64,000 bases of DNA. Source: Absidia repens. Its lineage: Eukaryota > Mucoromycota > Mucoromycetes > Mucorales > Cunninghamellaceae. The first letter of the stretch is position 1. Each line of letters starts with the position of its first letter. The notes beneath the pieces are model-generated. The model had not been told where the DNA came from. It saw only the letters and a list, made by a program, of their open reading frames with translations, and made no database searches. A program made the translations under genes and the position numbers. The stretch is from assembly GCA_002105175.1 (NCBI GenBank), contig MCGE01000024.1, positions 372,001 to 436,000 on the forward strand. The letters are read 5' to 3'. Positions 24,955-36,884 of this stretch are shown here, in pieces.

Positions 24955-25510
24955 ACACTACAAGGGATCTATCGGAAGTGGCATAAAGAAGACTTTTTGG
25001 GAGATCAGAAGAATATTCAACAGTAATCTAAAGGGACGGTTGCAAAAATAAATCTAATATACTATAAAGGACAGACGAGGCATAAAAAACTCTTAAAAGG
25101 ATAACAATTGTCTTATTAATCCAAAGGAGCGATGGTAAAGAAGGATCTATCTATTACATAGTACATGAGAGATACTAATGGGGCATTTTTCATTGAAGTA
25201 ATTACAAAGAGACATACTTTATTCAGATGCAGAAGCAAACTATGGACAAAATAACATAAACTAAGCTAATGAAGACTTTAAAGAGCCAACTAATGGAGGT
25301 TTCATATCCTGAATCCAAAATGAAAGGGTTTCCCCATGCATCTTGTAATCCCTGAGCTGAAACCCTTCTAAACTAACCCTGACTCTATTCTAAGTCCAAC
25401 ATGACCCCATAGAAGTTGAATGGTGAAGAAAAAAAAAAGAAGGAAAAAAAGAAAATGAAAAGAGAGAGAGAGAGCCAAAAAGTTGGAAGTAAAAAAGGGG
25501 GCAGGGCGGG
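24955..25510 (+). repeat. Dispersed repeat copy R4
   Basis: Truncated on the left relative to R2/R3. It has ATACTTTATTCAGATGCAG near 25218, the core with CCCTGAGCTGAAACCC near 25350 and CTAACCCTGACTCTATTCTA after it, and the A/G-rich tract at 25420-25475. The end motif is degraded (GGGGGCAGGGCGGGATTTTA near 25497). Confidence 0.75.
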
Positions 25511-25983
25511 ATTTTAATTTTACTGCTCAAAGGCCATATCAGAAAAGAAAGGCACCATCTTCAAAAAAAGCCTCTAAATTATCGGTGGAGGAGGAAGGGC
25601 GAGGGTTGCTCAATTACCATCCATCTGCAGAACATTTAGAAGCACCTACAAAATATCGGCAGCTACTGCAATAGGTGTTTTCAAAGTGAATCGTCTCCAT
25701 CACCTTTTCTAGGTTTTTTTTAGTGCTTTGTTTGCTGCCGTCTCAAAATAATTTGAAAAAAAAATGACGGTGTGTCCGCATAAAACAAAAACAAAAAAAA
25801 AAAAGTAATGGGCGGTTCTTAAAAACATACAACACCATGTGCAATAATTAAGAATACAATGCAATACAATAGAACAGTATGGTATAGTGACTACCACTGA
25901 TTTTTTTTATTAGTATTCTATTGATTTAGATATTTGAATAACACTGGATGCTTTATTTATTAAAAAATGGAAAGAGGAGAGGG

Positions 25984-26964
25984 CTATATATAAAAACTAT
26001 GGAATGGACATGGAAAACCGGTATAGAGTTCATCAACACAACATTGAGGCAGGGCAGAGTGGGTGAGAAAAGGGGCGTAAGGCGTATTGAAATAATGATA
26101 TGAATGTGTAGCAGCAGTACTACGATGAACATTGAGGTGAGTAGTGTGGGGCTCAGTAGCAAAAGAAGGGGAAGAGGACAATGACGTGGAAAGGGTCGGA
26201 TGAAGGCCATCGTTCCAAGTATTGATGGTGGTGATAGGTGTGACCATCATGTTGGTCACAGGGTCCGCATAGGAATAGTTGTACGCATTGAGGGTCGATG
26301 CATCATTCATATCCAAAGGGGAAGTAGTGCCAGATAGAGACGGATGATCAGAAATAGCTGAGTTGGTAGAAAAAATGGCATGATGGCTATCATCTACTGC
26401 TGTCGCTTGATTTATGCAAAGACAAGAACCAGTGGTTGAGCCAATTGTTGTAGGTTGTGTTATATTTGTTCTTGCCTTTGATTTAGTTTTAGATGCAAGA
26501 GCGGAGGTACCACGTTTGGATTTTTTATTTTTGTTGATGACTGCATTGGTATTATTCCGTTTACCTTTGGCACGATGATTCTGAAACCAAGTGGTGATGA
26601 TTCGACGGGTTGTACCAATAGTAGTGGCCATCATTTCCAGTTTGTCACTCGATGGATTGATATCCTGGGCATATTCTGATTCGAGAAACTGAGTTTCGCG
26701 GGCCGAGAATCTTCGTCGAGATTTAATTACTGGTGACCAGGATCGCTGTGACGCTATGCCATCACTATGCTCTCCTCCATCACCTTCCTCATCGTTAACA
26801 TCATTTTCAGATAGTTGCGTTTGATGCTGATAATCACCGTCATAACGATCGTGCTGTTCACTAGTCACTTGTTGCCTTTGATTTGTTCCCTTATACTCAT
26901 CATCGTCGCCATTGCCTTTTTCAATTTTACATGTTTGTTTGCGCTTGCCTTTTCCAGAACCCAT
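25984..26964 (-). CDS. Homeodomain transcription factor
   Basis: A single-exon frame of 326 residues starting MGSGKGKRKQ. The homeodomain spans about residues 81-138: RRRFSARETQFLESEYAQD (helix 1), a middle helix, and the recognition helix RIITTWFQNHRAKGK. The invariant W126, F127, N129 and R131 (homeodomain positions 48, 49, 51, 53) are present; position 52, normally R or K, is H, and position 50 is Q. A basic patch (NKNKKSKRG) follows and may be a nuclear localisation signal. The N-terminus is acidic and charged, and the C-terminal half is S/T/N/H-rich without known domains, as in many fungal regulators. Targets and role are unknown. AATAAATAAAG on the minus strand near 25950 could be the polyadenylation signal. 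Confidence 0.85.
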   Translation of the reverse strand: MGSGKGKRKQTCKIEKGNGDDDEYKGTNQRQQVTSEQHDRYDGDYQHQTQLSENDVNDEEGDGGEHSDGIASQRSWSPVIKSRRRFSARETQFLESEYAQDINPSSDKLEMMATTIGTTRRIITTWFQNHRAKGKRNNTNAVINKNKKSKRGTSALASKTKSKARTNITQPTTIGSTTGSCLCINQATAVDDSHHAIFSTNSAISDHPSLSGTTSPLDMNDASTLNAYNYSYADPVTNMMVTPITTINTWNDGLHPTLSTSLSSSPSFATEPHTTHLNVHRSTAATHSYHYFNTPYAPFLTHSALPQCCVDELYTGFPCPFHSFYI

Positions 26965-27340
26965 TATTGTTAACTAGTGTTATGATGTGAGATCTAATGA
27001 ACAAAAAGAAAGAAATAAAGAAAGAAAGAAATACCGAAAAACAAGATACAAGAGCAAGTTGCCTGCGTCGGGATATTGGGACTAAGTATTTATGCCTGTA
27101 GAATGGTCATCAGAAAAAGACTAACGTCAAAAAAAAAAAAAAAAAAAGGCACATTCGCATAAATATAACACATTGATACCAATATAAAAAAATGTTGAAG
27201 AAATTTTTTTTTATTTTAAATGCATAATGATAGATGAGAATTTCAGGTATAATAGTTGTCATTAACAAAAAAAAAAAAAAAACGATGAGTGTATATTCAT
27301 TGATAAATTGTAAAACAAAAATTCTATTTCTAAAGTACAA
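26965..27340. other. Upstream region of homeodomain gene
   Basis: Promoter of the homeodomain gene and 3' flank of the RING-CH gene, with A-tracts near 27129-27146 and 27268-27282. No gene is seen. Confidence 0.4.
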
Positions 27341-28525
27341 CTAACTAGTGGAAGTGGAAGAAGTAGAAGGGAGGTCGTGGATTGGCTTGCGTACATTGAG
27401 GATCCGCCTACACAAAAAATGGAAAAGACACGCCCAGACCCAAGAATAAAAGAGTAGCCAGGTACCAAAAATCAGGCCAAAGCAAACCAAAGCAAACCAC
27501 AAAATACCATAATGGAACCAAGTTATTGTCGAGCTTGTAGTTGAAGAGGCAGTAGTGGTAGTAGTAGTATTAGTAGTAGTAGGAGGGGTACGAGGAGGAG
27601 GATCCTGTTGCTGTAAGTCATGATCATCGTCGTTTCGCTTACTGGCGGAGGAAAGGATAGGCGTCAAGTCAAGGTATAAAATAGCATAGATCATTTGCAC
27701 CGTCCGATCAGCACCAATAATACCACAAACACCAACCACATACACGAGTCCCAGCAGAGCTTCACCAGCCAGAGCAGTCACCAAGTGCACCAGATTCAAC
27801 CAATCCGCAATAGCTTGCATTTCATGATCTTGCCAATTTTCATCGCCATCCAATTTTGTACCCATCTCATTCCCAAGTCCAAGCTGATCCAGAGACCTAC
27901 CCAAGGAAGAGAGGCCATAAACCAAACCTACCACCGACGCCAGACTTAATAAATGGACACAGCAAACCATCAGTCGTACCCAGCCCACCCGCCAGCCCGT
28001 TCGATAATAGTAATGACAAGAGGGGCAGGTAAGAAAATTTTGTCGCGGTTGTAGTGGTTTTTGTCCCCGTTCCAGCGAATTCGATGTATTAGTGTTCAGT
28101 AGCAGTGACGATAAACAAGACGCATGTACACTGTTTTTGTCGCAATAACACATTGTAATCCAATAAACGCGATCATGATGCTGCACCAGATAAGGACCCA
28201 TCATTGCTAATGCCGAACTGTTGTGTTTTGGCAAGTTTTTTCTCATTGCTGCTGGAGGATCGTGATGGTGGCATAAAGAGCATAGTCGTCGTTTCTTTTT
28301 ATGCCGCCGCCTTTGCTGCTGTTCTTGTTCTTGTTGTTGTTCATGCTGCGGTTGCTGTTCAGTTATCGTAATCTCACTTGTCAGATATGGTGGAGGTTGG
28401 GAATACCTGCTTGAAGGTTGCTGTTGTTCAATAGAAAAAGTGAGTGAATGGATACTTGTCATGAATATATATATAAAAAATAAATAAAAAGGAGGAAAGG
28501 AAAAAAGGGGACGATTCTGCGGCAT
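27341..28525 (-). CDS. RING-CH (MARCH-type) membrane E3 ubiquitin ligase candidate
   Basis: A single frame of 394 residues. A RING-CH pattern C4HC3 can be read: C82-x2-C85, C126-x1-C128, H134-x2-C137, C167-x2-C170, which is the spacing class of MARCH/Doa10 ligases. It is preceded by a Q/E-rich and K/R-rich stretch and followed by about three or four hydrophobic segments (LMVCCVHLLSLASVVGLVYG near 185-205, ALLGLVYVVGVCGIIGA, and GILWFALVCFGLIFGTWLLF near the end). Membrane-bound ligases of this type ubiquitinate membrane proteins; the substrate is unknown. The first ATG (28525) has A at -3, but it adds a hydrophobic leader (FSFPPFYLFFIYIF); the second ATG at 28462 is an alternative start. It lies about 200 bp downstream of the LIM gene on the same strand. 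Confidence 0.75.
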   Translation of the reverse strand: MPQNRPLFSFPPFYLFFIYIFMTSIHSLTFSIEQQQPSSRYSQPPPYLTSEITITEQQPQHEQQQEQEQQQRRRHKKKRRLCSLCHHHDPPAAMRKNLPKHNSSALAMMGPYLVQHHDRVYWITMCYCDKNSVHASCLSSLLLNTNTSNSLERGQKPLQPRQNFLTCPSCHYYYRTGWRVGWVRLMVCCVHLLSLASVVGLVYGLSSLGRSLDQLGLGNEMGTKLDGDENWQDHEMQAIADWLNLVHLVTALAGEALLGLVYVVGVCGIIGADRTVQMIYAILYLDLTPILSSASKRNDDDHDLQQQDPPPRTPPTTTNTTTTTTASSTTSSTITWFHYGILWFALVCFGLIFGTWLLFYSWVWACLFHFLCRRILNVRKPIHDLPSTSSTSTS

Positions 28526-28728
28526 TTTAAATAAATAAAAATGCCCCTGAACAAAACTTTTTTTTTTCTTTCTTTCTTCTGAAACCCCCTCCCCTCTTTC
28601 TTTTATTTTGCTTTACACATGTCTTTTATGAAAACACTATTTCTTTTATGATTTGAACTTTGTTTTTGCAACTATATTGAAGGTAAGTAGAAAACAAAAC
28701 GATTAGACGGTTAATTTCATAGACAGTA

Positions 28729-30275
28729 TTAAAAGAAAAATTTCCTTACCAGACAAGTAGTACACGATGGTATCAGTCGCTCGTTCTCTAGTGCCTGGTG
28801 GACTTTTGCAGAAGAATCAAGTACTTTGTTACATGAACAACATACAAGACACTGACGATGCCACTTAGCAGCACGCGGGCCTGTGCGCTCTTCATGGACC
28901 GACTCTATTCGATTCTGACACCCAGGGCATACTTTTACCGTACCAAACTGAGGAAGAGGCCGACGCTTACGATTACTGTAATGTTTAGAGCTCATCAAAT
29001 CTGAAGGCTGAACAGGTGGTACCACTTGGTCGACACCAGTTGTAGGTGTAGTGGGCGAATGATACGTAAGTTGACCTGTAGATCTCTGAACAAAAAGCGG
29101 TTGTGGAACAATAAACCATTGCCCCTCGGTGTTGTGATTGTTAACAGTAGTAGTAGCATTCTTAAGAGTAATGGTATATTGATCTTGTGGTGATTGCTTT
29201 TGATGACAGGGACGACATACTATCAAGTTATCATTTTCGCTATTATTACTAGACTTGCTCAGACCTTGGTTTTTGTGACAATAGAAACTAGCTGGTTTTA
29301 AGACATTGTGACATTCAGAACATTGGAAACACTGTATGCGTAATATATGAAAAAAGAAAAAAAAATGGCAGTGGTTAGCGGATATAGATTTGTGAGCCTT
29401 TTCTTATTTTTTTTTCTTTTTTATTTAAGTTTTACTTCAGGATGTAATACTGAAGAATGGATAGCGATATACTGGTCGAAAATATGGTGTCCACATTGAT
29501 GGCAAGTCTTCTCTACAGTAGGCGAAATGGCTGTTGCACACTATCATGATACGTAATTTAGACACATATTAGTATAGCTTTGTTCTCTTCTCCCGCTCTT
29601 CTCCCACTCCCTCTAGTTTAGTCTACCATATTATATGGAATACCTTTGGGTGATATACATTTTGCAATGAATCCAAATAAAAGTTTGTTGTTTGAAAAGG
29701 TTGATGACATTCATGACATAGTAAGCAGGACCAGTGATATTTTTTGCGGGATTCATCAGGTAGTTGTACCAATTTTCCTGCCAATTGTTGATGACAATGA
29801 CTGCAGGTGGGATCCTTTTGTTTAGAGTGCTGATTTGGATGTGTGGAGGATAGTGCTGATAATGAATCTAGAGGTGCGATGCGGTACTTTTTATCTATTA
29901 ATAACGATGGTATTTTTCGACGTTCCATCCATTTCTTTTTGGTAGAAGGGTGCTCAGTCTTTTCGGGGCCTACAACTTGATCCAAGTATTTACTGGATAA
30001 GAAAATCTTCATTAGGCACCTTAATTTTCCTTGATATTCTTTTTTTTTTTTTTTTCCTTTGTACCATGATTGCCATCGATCTATATCTGATTCACAGGAA
30101 GCTGATGTGAAAGCTATGATATTAAAGGTACATGAAATCGGGAGATTATAATTATTAGTGCTCTATACAGCAACAAGACGTAAAAAAAAAAGCCCTTACA
30201 GTCAGCGAAACTGGTGCCACATTTTTTACATTTTTCAGCACGACCCAGTTCCCCACATCGTTTGCAGTAAGGCAT
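28729..30275 (-). CDS. LIM-domain protein (three LIM-type zinc fingers)
   Basis: Four exons (30275-30200, 30113-29644, 29540-29436, 29331-28729) give 417 residues. An N-terminal C4 knuckle (MPYCKRCGELGRAEKCKKCG) is followed by LIM-type fingers at about 129-185, 195-259 and 352-410. LIM2 and LIM3 have all ligands (for LIM3, CPGC, HRQC, LVCCSC, CTTC). In LIM1 the last pair reads CATA, so the eighth ligand is unclear. LIM modules bind proteins, often at actin, septin or Rho-GTPase complexes; the partner is not predictable. Exon 2 contains A16 coding for five lysines. The 3' end is uncertain: a GTAAGG donor at 28749 and an acceptor before 28671 allow an alternative terminal exon ending at 28603. 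Confidence 0.8.
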
Positions 30276-30928
30276 GTTTTTGGAAAAAAGAAGATGTTAA
30301 TAAATAAAAAGTGAATTAATATTTAATGTGGTGAAAGACAGATTTCTCGGGGACATTTTATTATGAACAACTGTATTTATATACGAATTTGATTTCTTGT
30401 GAAGAATCATTTAACTCCGATATTCCTGCCAATTTTTGTGTTCAACTTGAATAGATACAAATCATCGACCATGCTCTACTAGAATGACGATCATTTCTTC
30501 AAGTTTTCTATTTTTTGTTATATGCTGGTTCAACATTCAATCAGGTACAACAAAGTGGGTCCAATTTGATATTTCCAATTATATATAGACAGATGACATC
30601 AAAATATCGAATGCAGTTCTTGACCATCTTGTTTCATAACGTAGTATGAAGAAGAAGTGCATAAATTATATTTGTTTTTATTAGAAATTAAGGAATATCA
30701 TTTCCTAATATTTCAACATGCCACTATAAACACATAATATGCTACGGTACTGTAGTCACTTATTGATGAATATAGTGTATATGGTCAACCTCAAACTCCG
30801 ATCTTTTTATTTTTCAGTGAGCGCGCGATGAGTTGCAACAAAATTTCGCGTCGAACAAAAAGTTTCTTTTTTTTTATTTTTTTATTTTCTCTACTTGTTA
30901 CATTATCACCTACAAAAACATTTTCCCT
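30276..30928. promoter_or_regulatory. Shared divergent promoter region, LIM gene and Pol delta
   Basis: 650 bp separate the two divergent starts. No gene is seen. The part next to the Pol delta start is pyrimidine-rich and includes GCGCGC-like sequence near 30820. Confidence 0.4.
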
Positions 30929-33900
30929 ATGCCTTCCTCTAGTCGACCAAGGGAAGAAGATCTGACTATCTCTCCTAGCCCAATCCAACCTGGCGTGACA
31001 GTTAAGAAACGAAAAACTGAATCCAACTCACAAAATGCTAGTGCGCAAGGATCTGCTTTTGAAGAAGAACTCAAGATTTTGGAAGATTCTTCGATGGACA
31101 TTGAAAATGGTAAAACAACGTCATTAGCGACTCTGATAAATATACTTTTAGAAACTTAGACCCGCTCACCTTTTTTTTTTTTTTTTTTTTTTATGATCAT
31201 GATTTGCTTTATTACCTGGAATATTAGCTACTTGGTCTCGAAATCCAGCACCCAAGATCAATCCTTCAACTGATACCATAGGTAAAAAGATGACCGACAC
31301 ATAGATAGGACAAGCATTCTTCATGTATATTTTGACTAATCGCTTGAACAACATTTATTATATAGTCTTCCAACAGATCGAAATGGACGATTATATGGAT
31401 CTTAAAACCAGGAAACCTATAGTACGCTTTTATGGCATCACCAAAGTAAGTTTTAAAATGAACAAGCAATACACACACACACACACACACACAAGCGTAC
31501 TCCTTTGCTTACCGCTTTTGTAGAATGGGAACAGTGTTGTATGCAATGCGCATGGCTTCCTTCCCTACTTTTATTTCCCTGCGCCACTAGGTTTGAAGAA
31601 GGCTCACCTCCCAGCTTTGCAGCAAGCTCTATCAGTAAGTCAACCCATCCGTGAATCTCATTCATCATTTACCATCATGCTGAAAGCTCTTATTATTATG
31701 TATAGAACGCCGTTGGTGAAGGCAACGTCATTAGTCACCTCGAGCTTACTCTGAAGCAAAGCATCTATGGCTATCGTGGAGACACAAAATCACCCTTTGT
31801 CAAAGTTACTGTATTTGATCCAAGGAGCATCTCAAAGGTCAAAAATAAGGTGGAATCTGGTGTGAATGTTCCTGGTCTTGATCGTATGTGTCAGGTGGAT
31901 ACTACTTATGAAAGCAACTTGGCCTATCTCTTGCGCTTCATGATCGACTTGCAAGTCACTGGATCTAATTGGATCGAACTTCCTGCTGGTACCTATACTC
32001 TCTCGCAAGTCCACACTTCTCAAGCCCAGATTGAAGTTTCTATTAGGTATGACATAAACAAATATGTACTCAATTTTATCTTCCCTTGATTTACTCTGTC
32101 ATACCTTCTCTTTGTATATCATAATAGTTATGACAAATTCATCAGTCATGCTCCTGAAGGTGAATGGTCTGATATGGCTCCATTACGTATTCTCAGCTTT
32201 GATATTGAATGCGCTGGTCGAAAAGGTATCTTTCCTGAACCTGAACATGATCCTATTATTCAAATTGCCTCGGTGGTCAAAGTACAAGGTAAATAGTATG
32301 ACAAAAAAGCAACCAAAACCAAAACCAAAAAAACCTCCTGATGCAAATGATTCAAACTCGCTATGATGTATATTCTTAGGTGAAAAAAATCCGTTTGTGC
32401 GAAACGTATTTACTTTGAACGATTGCGATCATATTGTTGGGACTGACGTTCAGTCGTTTTATGATGAAAGGGAATTGTTGCAGAAATGGAGGGATTTTTT
32501 TGTGGAGGTAAGGACAATACGAGGAGGAGAGAGAGAGATAAATAGATAGATCAGGAGAGGATGGTGATACGATTATTAACCGTGAACGCATTTTATTATG
32601 TTAGGTGGACCCTGATGTGGTGATTGGATATAACACAAGCAACTTCGATTTCCCATATTTGTTGGACAGAGCAAAACACCTTGGTGTCGCGAAATTCCCC
32701 TTCTTTGGCCGAATCAAAGGTAAAAAAAATAAAAAAAGGTAATACCATCTATGCGAATGAATATTCATATTGAACTACTTTTTTTTTTTTTTTTTTTTTG
32801 TTACGATGTTACTTAAATTGGAAATAGGGACGAAAACTGAAGCAAAAGATACAAAATTCTCATCCAAAGCATTCGGTACTCGTGAAAACAAGGCAATTAA
32901 TTTGGAAGGTCGCTTACAATTGGATATGTACCAAGCCATTCAAAGAGATTACAAACTTCGGTCCTACACTTTGAATTCTGTTAGTGCACATTTTCTTGGT
33001 AAGGTGAAAAATACCAACAGCAATATCGTATTAGATTACTGATTTAGCAACGCACTTGGAATTTATATAGGTGAACAGAAAGAAGATGTCCATCACTCTA
33101 TCATTACTGAACTGCAGAATGGAAACTCGGAAACACGTCGTCGATTGGCTGTCTATTGTTTAAAGGTAATACATACTTACCATTTATGATTACCTTTTTT
33201 TTTTTTTAGAAAAGAAAATGCTAACGGTTATTTTTTGTTCTCAAATTAGGATGCCTTCCTACCACTTCGTCTTCTGGAAAAACTAATGCTGCTATTCAAT
33301 TATACGGAAATGGCAAGAGTAACTGGTGTACCATTCAATTATATTCTTGTCCGTGGTCAACAAATCAAGGTGATTTCTCAACTTTTCCGAAGGGCTTTAA
33401 AAGAAGATCTTGTCATTCCAGTCATCAAGTCCGAAGGTAAGTCAAATAACACTTTCTCCGAAGCGCTTTTATTAATCTACTTTATTTTATACAGTGTCCG
33501 AAGAACAATACGAAGGTGCTACTGTCATCGACCCTATCAAAGGCTACTATGATGTTCCGATTGCGACCCTCGATTTTACATCTTTATATCCGTCGATCAT
33601 GCAAGCACACAATCTTTGTTACACCACATTGCTGACACCACAAACGGTTCAACAAATGGGCTTGAAAGAAAACATCGACTATGAAGTGACTCCCAATAAT
33701 GGTAAGCATCTTGCCTCCCCCTTCTCCCTTCTCACACATTTTAATGTACAATTATTTGCCTTCATTGTACTTACGCGTTATATTTTCTCCCATTTTAGAT
33801 ATGTTTGTTAAAGCCGACCGAAGAAAAGGACTTTTACCGCAGATTCTGACAGATTTGCTATCAGCACGGAAACGGGCCAAAACAGACTTGAAAAAGGAAA

Positions 33901-35751
33901 CGGATCCTTTCAAACGTGCGGTGTTGGATGGTCGTCAATTGGCTCTGAAGATTACCGCGAACTCGGTATATGGTTTTACTGGTGCAACGGTTGGCAAACT
34001 CCCATGTCTTCAAATCTCTTCTAGTGTAACTGCTTATGGACGTCAAATGATTTTCAAGACAAAGGAGGTAAACTAAACACTCCAATCACAAAGTATAGGT
34101 AATGGTCCTGATCACTTTTACTGAGCTGCTATTTTCTTGTTTCTTAGACTGTAGAATCTCATTTTACTGTGAAGAATAATTACAAACATGATGCCAAGGT
34201 TATCTATGGGGATACTGATTCTGTCATGATCAAGTTTGGTGTAACTGATCTTGAAGAAGCAATGAAATTAGGTAAGAATGACAAGGAAAATAGGAAAAGG
34301 GAACATGGCAAATTAATATACTTTCGATTGATGGTGTCATATAGGTCAGGAAGGCGCGAAAATTGTTACGGATCAATTTATCAAACCCATTAATCTGGAT
34401 TTCGAAAAGGTTTATTTCCCTTATTTACTTATCAGCAAAAAACGATATGCTGGGCTTTATTGGACAAGGCCTGACAAATATGACAAACTGGACGCAAAGG
34501 GTATTGAAGTAAGTAGCTTGACATAGGAACCTAAATAGTGGCATCATGAAATACTCACTGGAAATGATCGCTTCATTATAATAGACTGTGCGCCGTGACA
34601 ATTGTCGATTGGTATCAAATGTGATCCAAAACTGCTTGGATAAATTGTTGATTGAACGTGATGTCAATGGTGCAAAATCGTAAGTATTTTCCCTTTCCTT
34701 AAACCCCGTCTTTTCCGGAAAAATCATCTATATATTGTATGCCTAACAAGTGCGGGATTTTTTTTTATTAGGTATGTCAAACAAACCATCTCAGATTTAT
34801 TACAAAACAAGGTGGATCTTTCTCAACTGGTGATTACCAAGGCACTTAGTAAATCCGATTACGCTGCCAAACAAGCACATGTGGAATTAGCGGAGCGTAT
34901 GAGGAAGCGAGACGCCGGATCTGCTCCTGCTCTTGGTGACAGAGTGGCGTATGTGATTATCAAGGCTCGAAACAACGCCCCAGCATATGAACGGTCGGAA
35001 GATCCCATCTATGTCTTGGACAACAACATCCCCATCGATACCCGGTATTATCTTGAAAACCAACTGTCGAAGCCTTTACTTCGAATCATGGAACCGGTTA
35101 TGGGTGAAAAAGCAGCTGAATCTTTGTGTAAGTTTTTATTCTATCCAACGAAATAATGGAATGCTCATACCATATTTTGTCCTTTTTCTCACTCTTCCTC
35201 TTTTTTTTTTCTTTCTAGTAAGTGGTGACCATACACGCTCCGTGAATATTGCTACGCCAACTATTGGTGGATTGATGAAATTTGCAGTGAAAACGGCTAC
35301 TTGTCTTGGCTGCAAATCTCCTCTGCCCAAAAATGGTAAGTGGGCATTTTCCTTTTGTCAAATTCCTTCTTACACAGCCACACTTTTACTCATCATCTTT
35401 CTCTTTTTTTTTTCGGACATGTAGATACGTCCCCTGTCTGCGTTCATTGTCGCCCACGTTTAGCGGAATTATACAAGAAACAGGTACAGTATGCCAGCAT
35501 GGTAGGCAATCCCTACAGTATGACTAACGATATAATATTTCGTAATTTGGTAGGTTGACTCGGTCAGTGAACTTGAAGTAAAATTCTCCCGTCTTTGGAC
35601 CCAATGCCAGCGGTGTCAAGAATCTCTTCATCAAGATGTGCTGTGCTCAAACAATGACTGTCCTATTTTCTACATGCGGAAGAAGGTGCAAAAGGATATG
35701 AACGAATCAACAGCCAAGCTCCAACGGTTTTCCAATGTGGACTGTATATAG
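30929..35751 (+). CDS. POL3: DNA polymerase delta catalytic subunit
   Basis: Twenty exons, all consistent in phase, give 1070 residues, close to the usual 1,100. Exonuclease motif I is intact ([11 protein letters not shown]281 and E283), as are Exo II ([12 protein letters not shown]) and Exo III (YCLKDAFLP), so proofreading is predicted active. Polymerase motifs are [10 protein letters not shown] (A), [12 protein letters not shown] (B) and YGDTDSVM (C, D722 and D724), with KKRYAGLYW after them. The C-terminus has CysA (C975, C978, C991, C994) and CysB (C1023, C1026, C1036, C1041); in this family CysB holds a 4Fe-4S cluster and binds the B subunit. The enzyme makes the lagging strand at the replication fork. 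Exons include 30929-31109, 31706-32046, 33799-34067, 34772-35127 and 35554-35751. A possible poly(A) signal lies near 35846. Confidence 0.97.
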
Positions 35752-36170
35752 TTTTTTATAGTATAGCTCAATAGTATCGTAGTTATATTTATAGTGTTAT
35801 TGGAATTAATATAGCTATAGTTATACATATATATCGAATGTCAAAAATAAAATTAAAACTTATCATATCATTGTTTCGTTTTCTATTTTTTTATTTTTTA
35901 TTTTACTTCATATGGACATGTTATAAATAGGGAATACAATAGTGGTAATGGGCAACGTGAGGGAAAACCAAGCGACAAAGACGATGTATATGAAGGTATT
36001 AGTCTTTTTCAATCACACTTTGTAGGCAGTCCCTTGATAGCCAACTGTCGTCCTCAGCGCTCAGTCCAGCGGGTGGATGTGCTAACGTTAAAACTACGCT
36101 CATGTGGGGTTTGAGGGTGGACCTGGAATGGGTCTGGAATTGGAATCAAGGGCATTTTGAAAAATGCAAC
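35752..36170. other. 3' flank of Pol delta
   Basis: Contains AATAAAATTAAAAC near 35847 and a T-rich stretch; no gene is seen. Confidence 0.5.
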
Positions 36171-36345
36171 CCAAGCAACGTGGGAAAGCCCTTTCATTTT
36201 GGATTAACAATTTAGGGCCATTATTAGATCATTATTATCTTAGAAAGTAGTATCTTCGAACCGTCATTAGTTTACCATTGTTTGTATCATATCTTCATCT
36301 GAATAAAATATGTCTTGTTTCTTATTTTTTTTTTTTTTTTTTTTT
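36170..36345 (-). repeat. Partial dispersed repeat R8a
   Basis: Reverse-oriented fragment starting inside the core (CCTTTCATTTTGGATTAACA near 36190) and running through CATCTGAATAAAATATGTCT near 36297 into a T26 tract at 36325-36350. The 5' half of the core is missing. Confidence 0.65.
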
Positions 36346-36349
36346 TTTT

Positions 36350-36680
36350 TACACGCACACACACACTCGTATGTACTGTACACTATGGGTATACTCATTC
36401 AACAAGGCATACTGAAGTAAAAATATAAGAAGGTTTTATTGATATGTAGATATAAATTACGGCAATTGAGCTAGACCATGTGGTCTATCTAATGCTGGCA
36501 ACATAAGACCTGTCTTAAAGACAAAGCATTTAAAGATGTGACTAGATGTGTGTGCAGTGTTTTATTATAAACATAAAGCAAGACAAATAGTATAACTAAA
36601 CAGGATTATGATAAACTATATTTAAGTGAGTGACAAACTGTTCTACATGGGAAGGTGTGGGGAAGGAACGAAACAAATAA
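36350..36680 (+). repeat. Element B copy
   Basis: Starts directly after the T26 tract: ACTATGGGTATACTCATTCA near 36383, then ACAAGGCATACTGAAG, a TTTTATTGATATGTAGAT motif near 36435 and ATTACGGCAATTGAGCTAGA. The same order occurs at 53300 and 63350. No core block and no coding capacity. Confidence 0.55.
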
Positions 36681-36884
36681 AGCCGAATTACTAAATCTTG
36701 GCTGCCAAGGCATCAATAGGCCAACAGTGCTACCAATGGTGCCTATTGGAGGCTACTATAATAATAAGTAAAGGACTTTGCTGATGGTATTATGGTATCG
36801 ATATTGTGAAAAAAAAAGAAACTAAAATAGGGGAGGGCGTCTTATTTCTGTAAATATCAGAAAAAAAAAAGTGGGCACAAAACG

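Noticed and set aside
25483..25674. 63-codon frame with some charged residues
   Set aside because: Starts inside the end of repeat R4 and shows no conserved motif.
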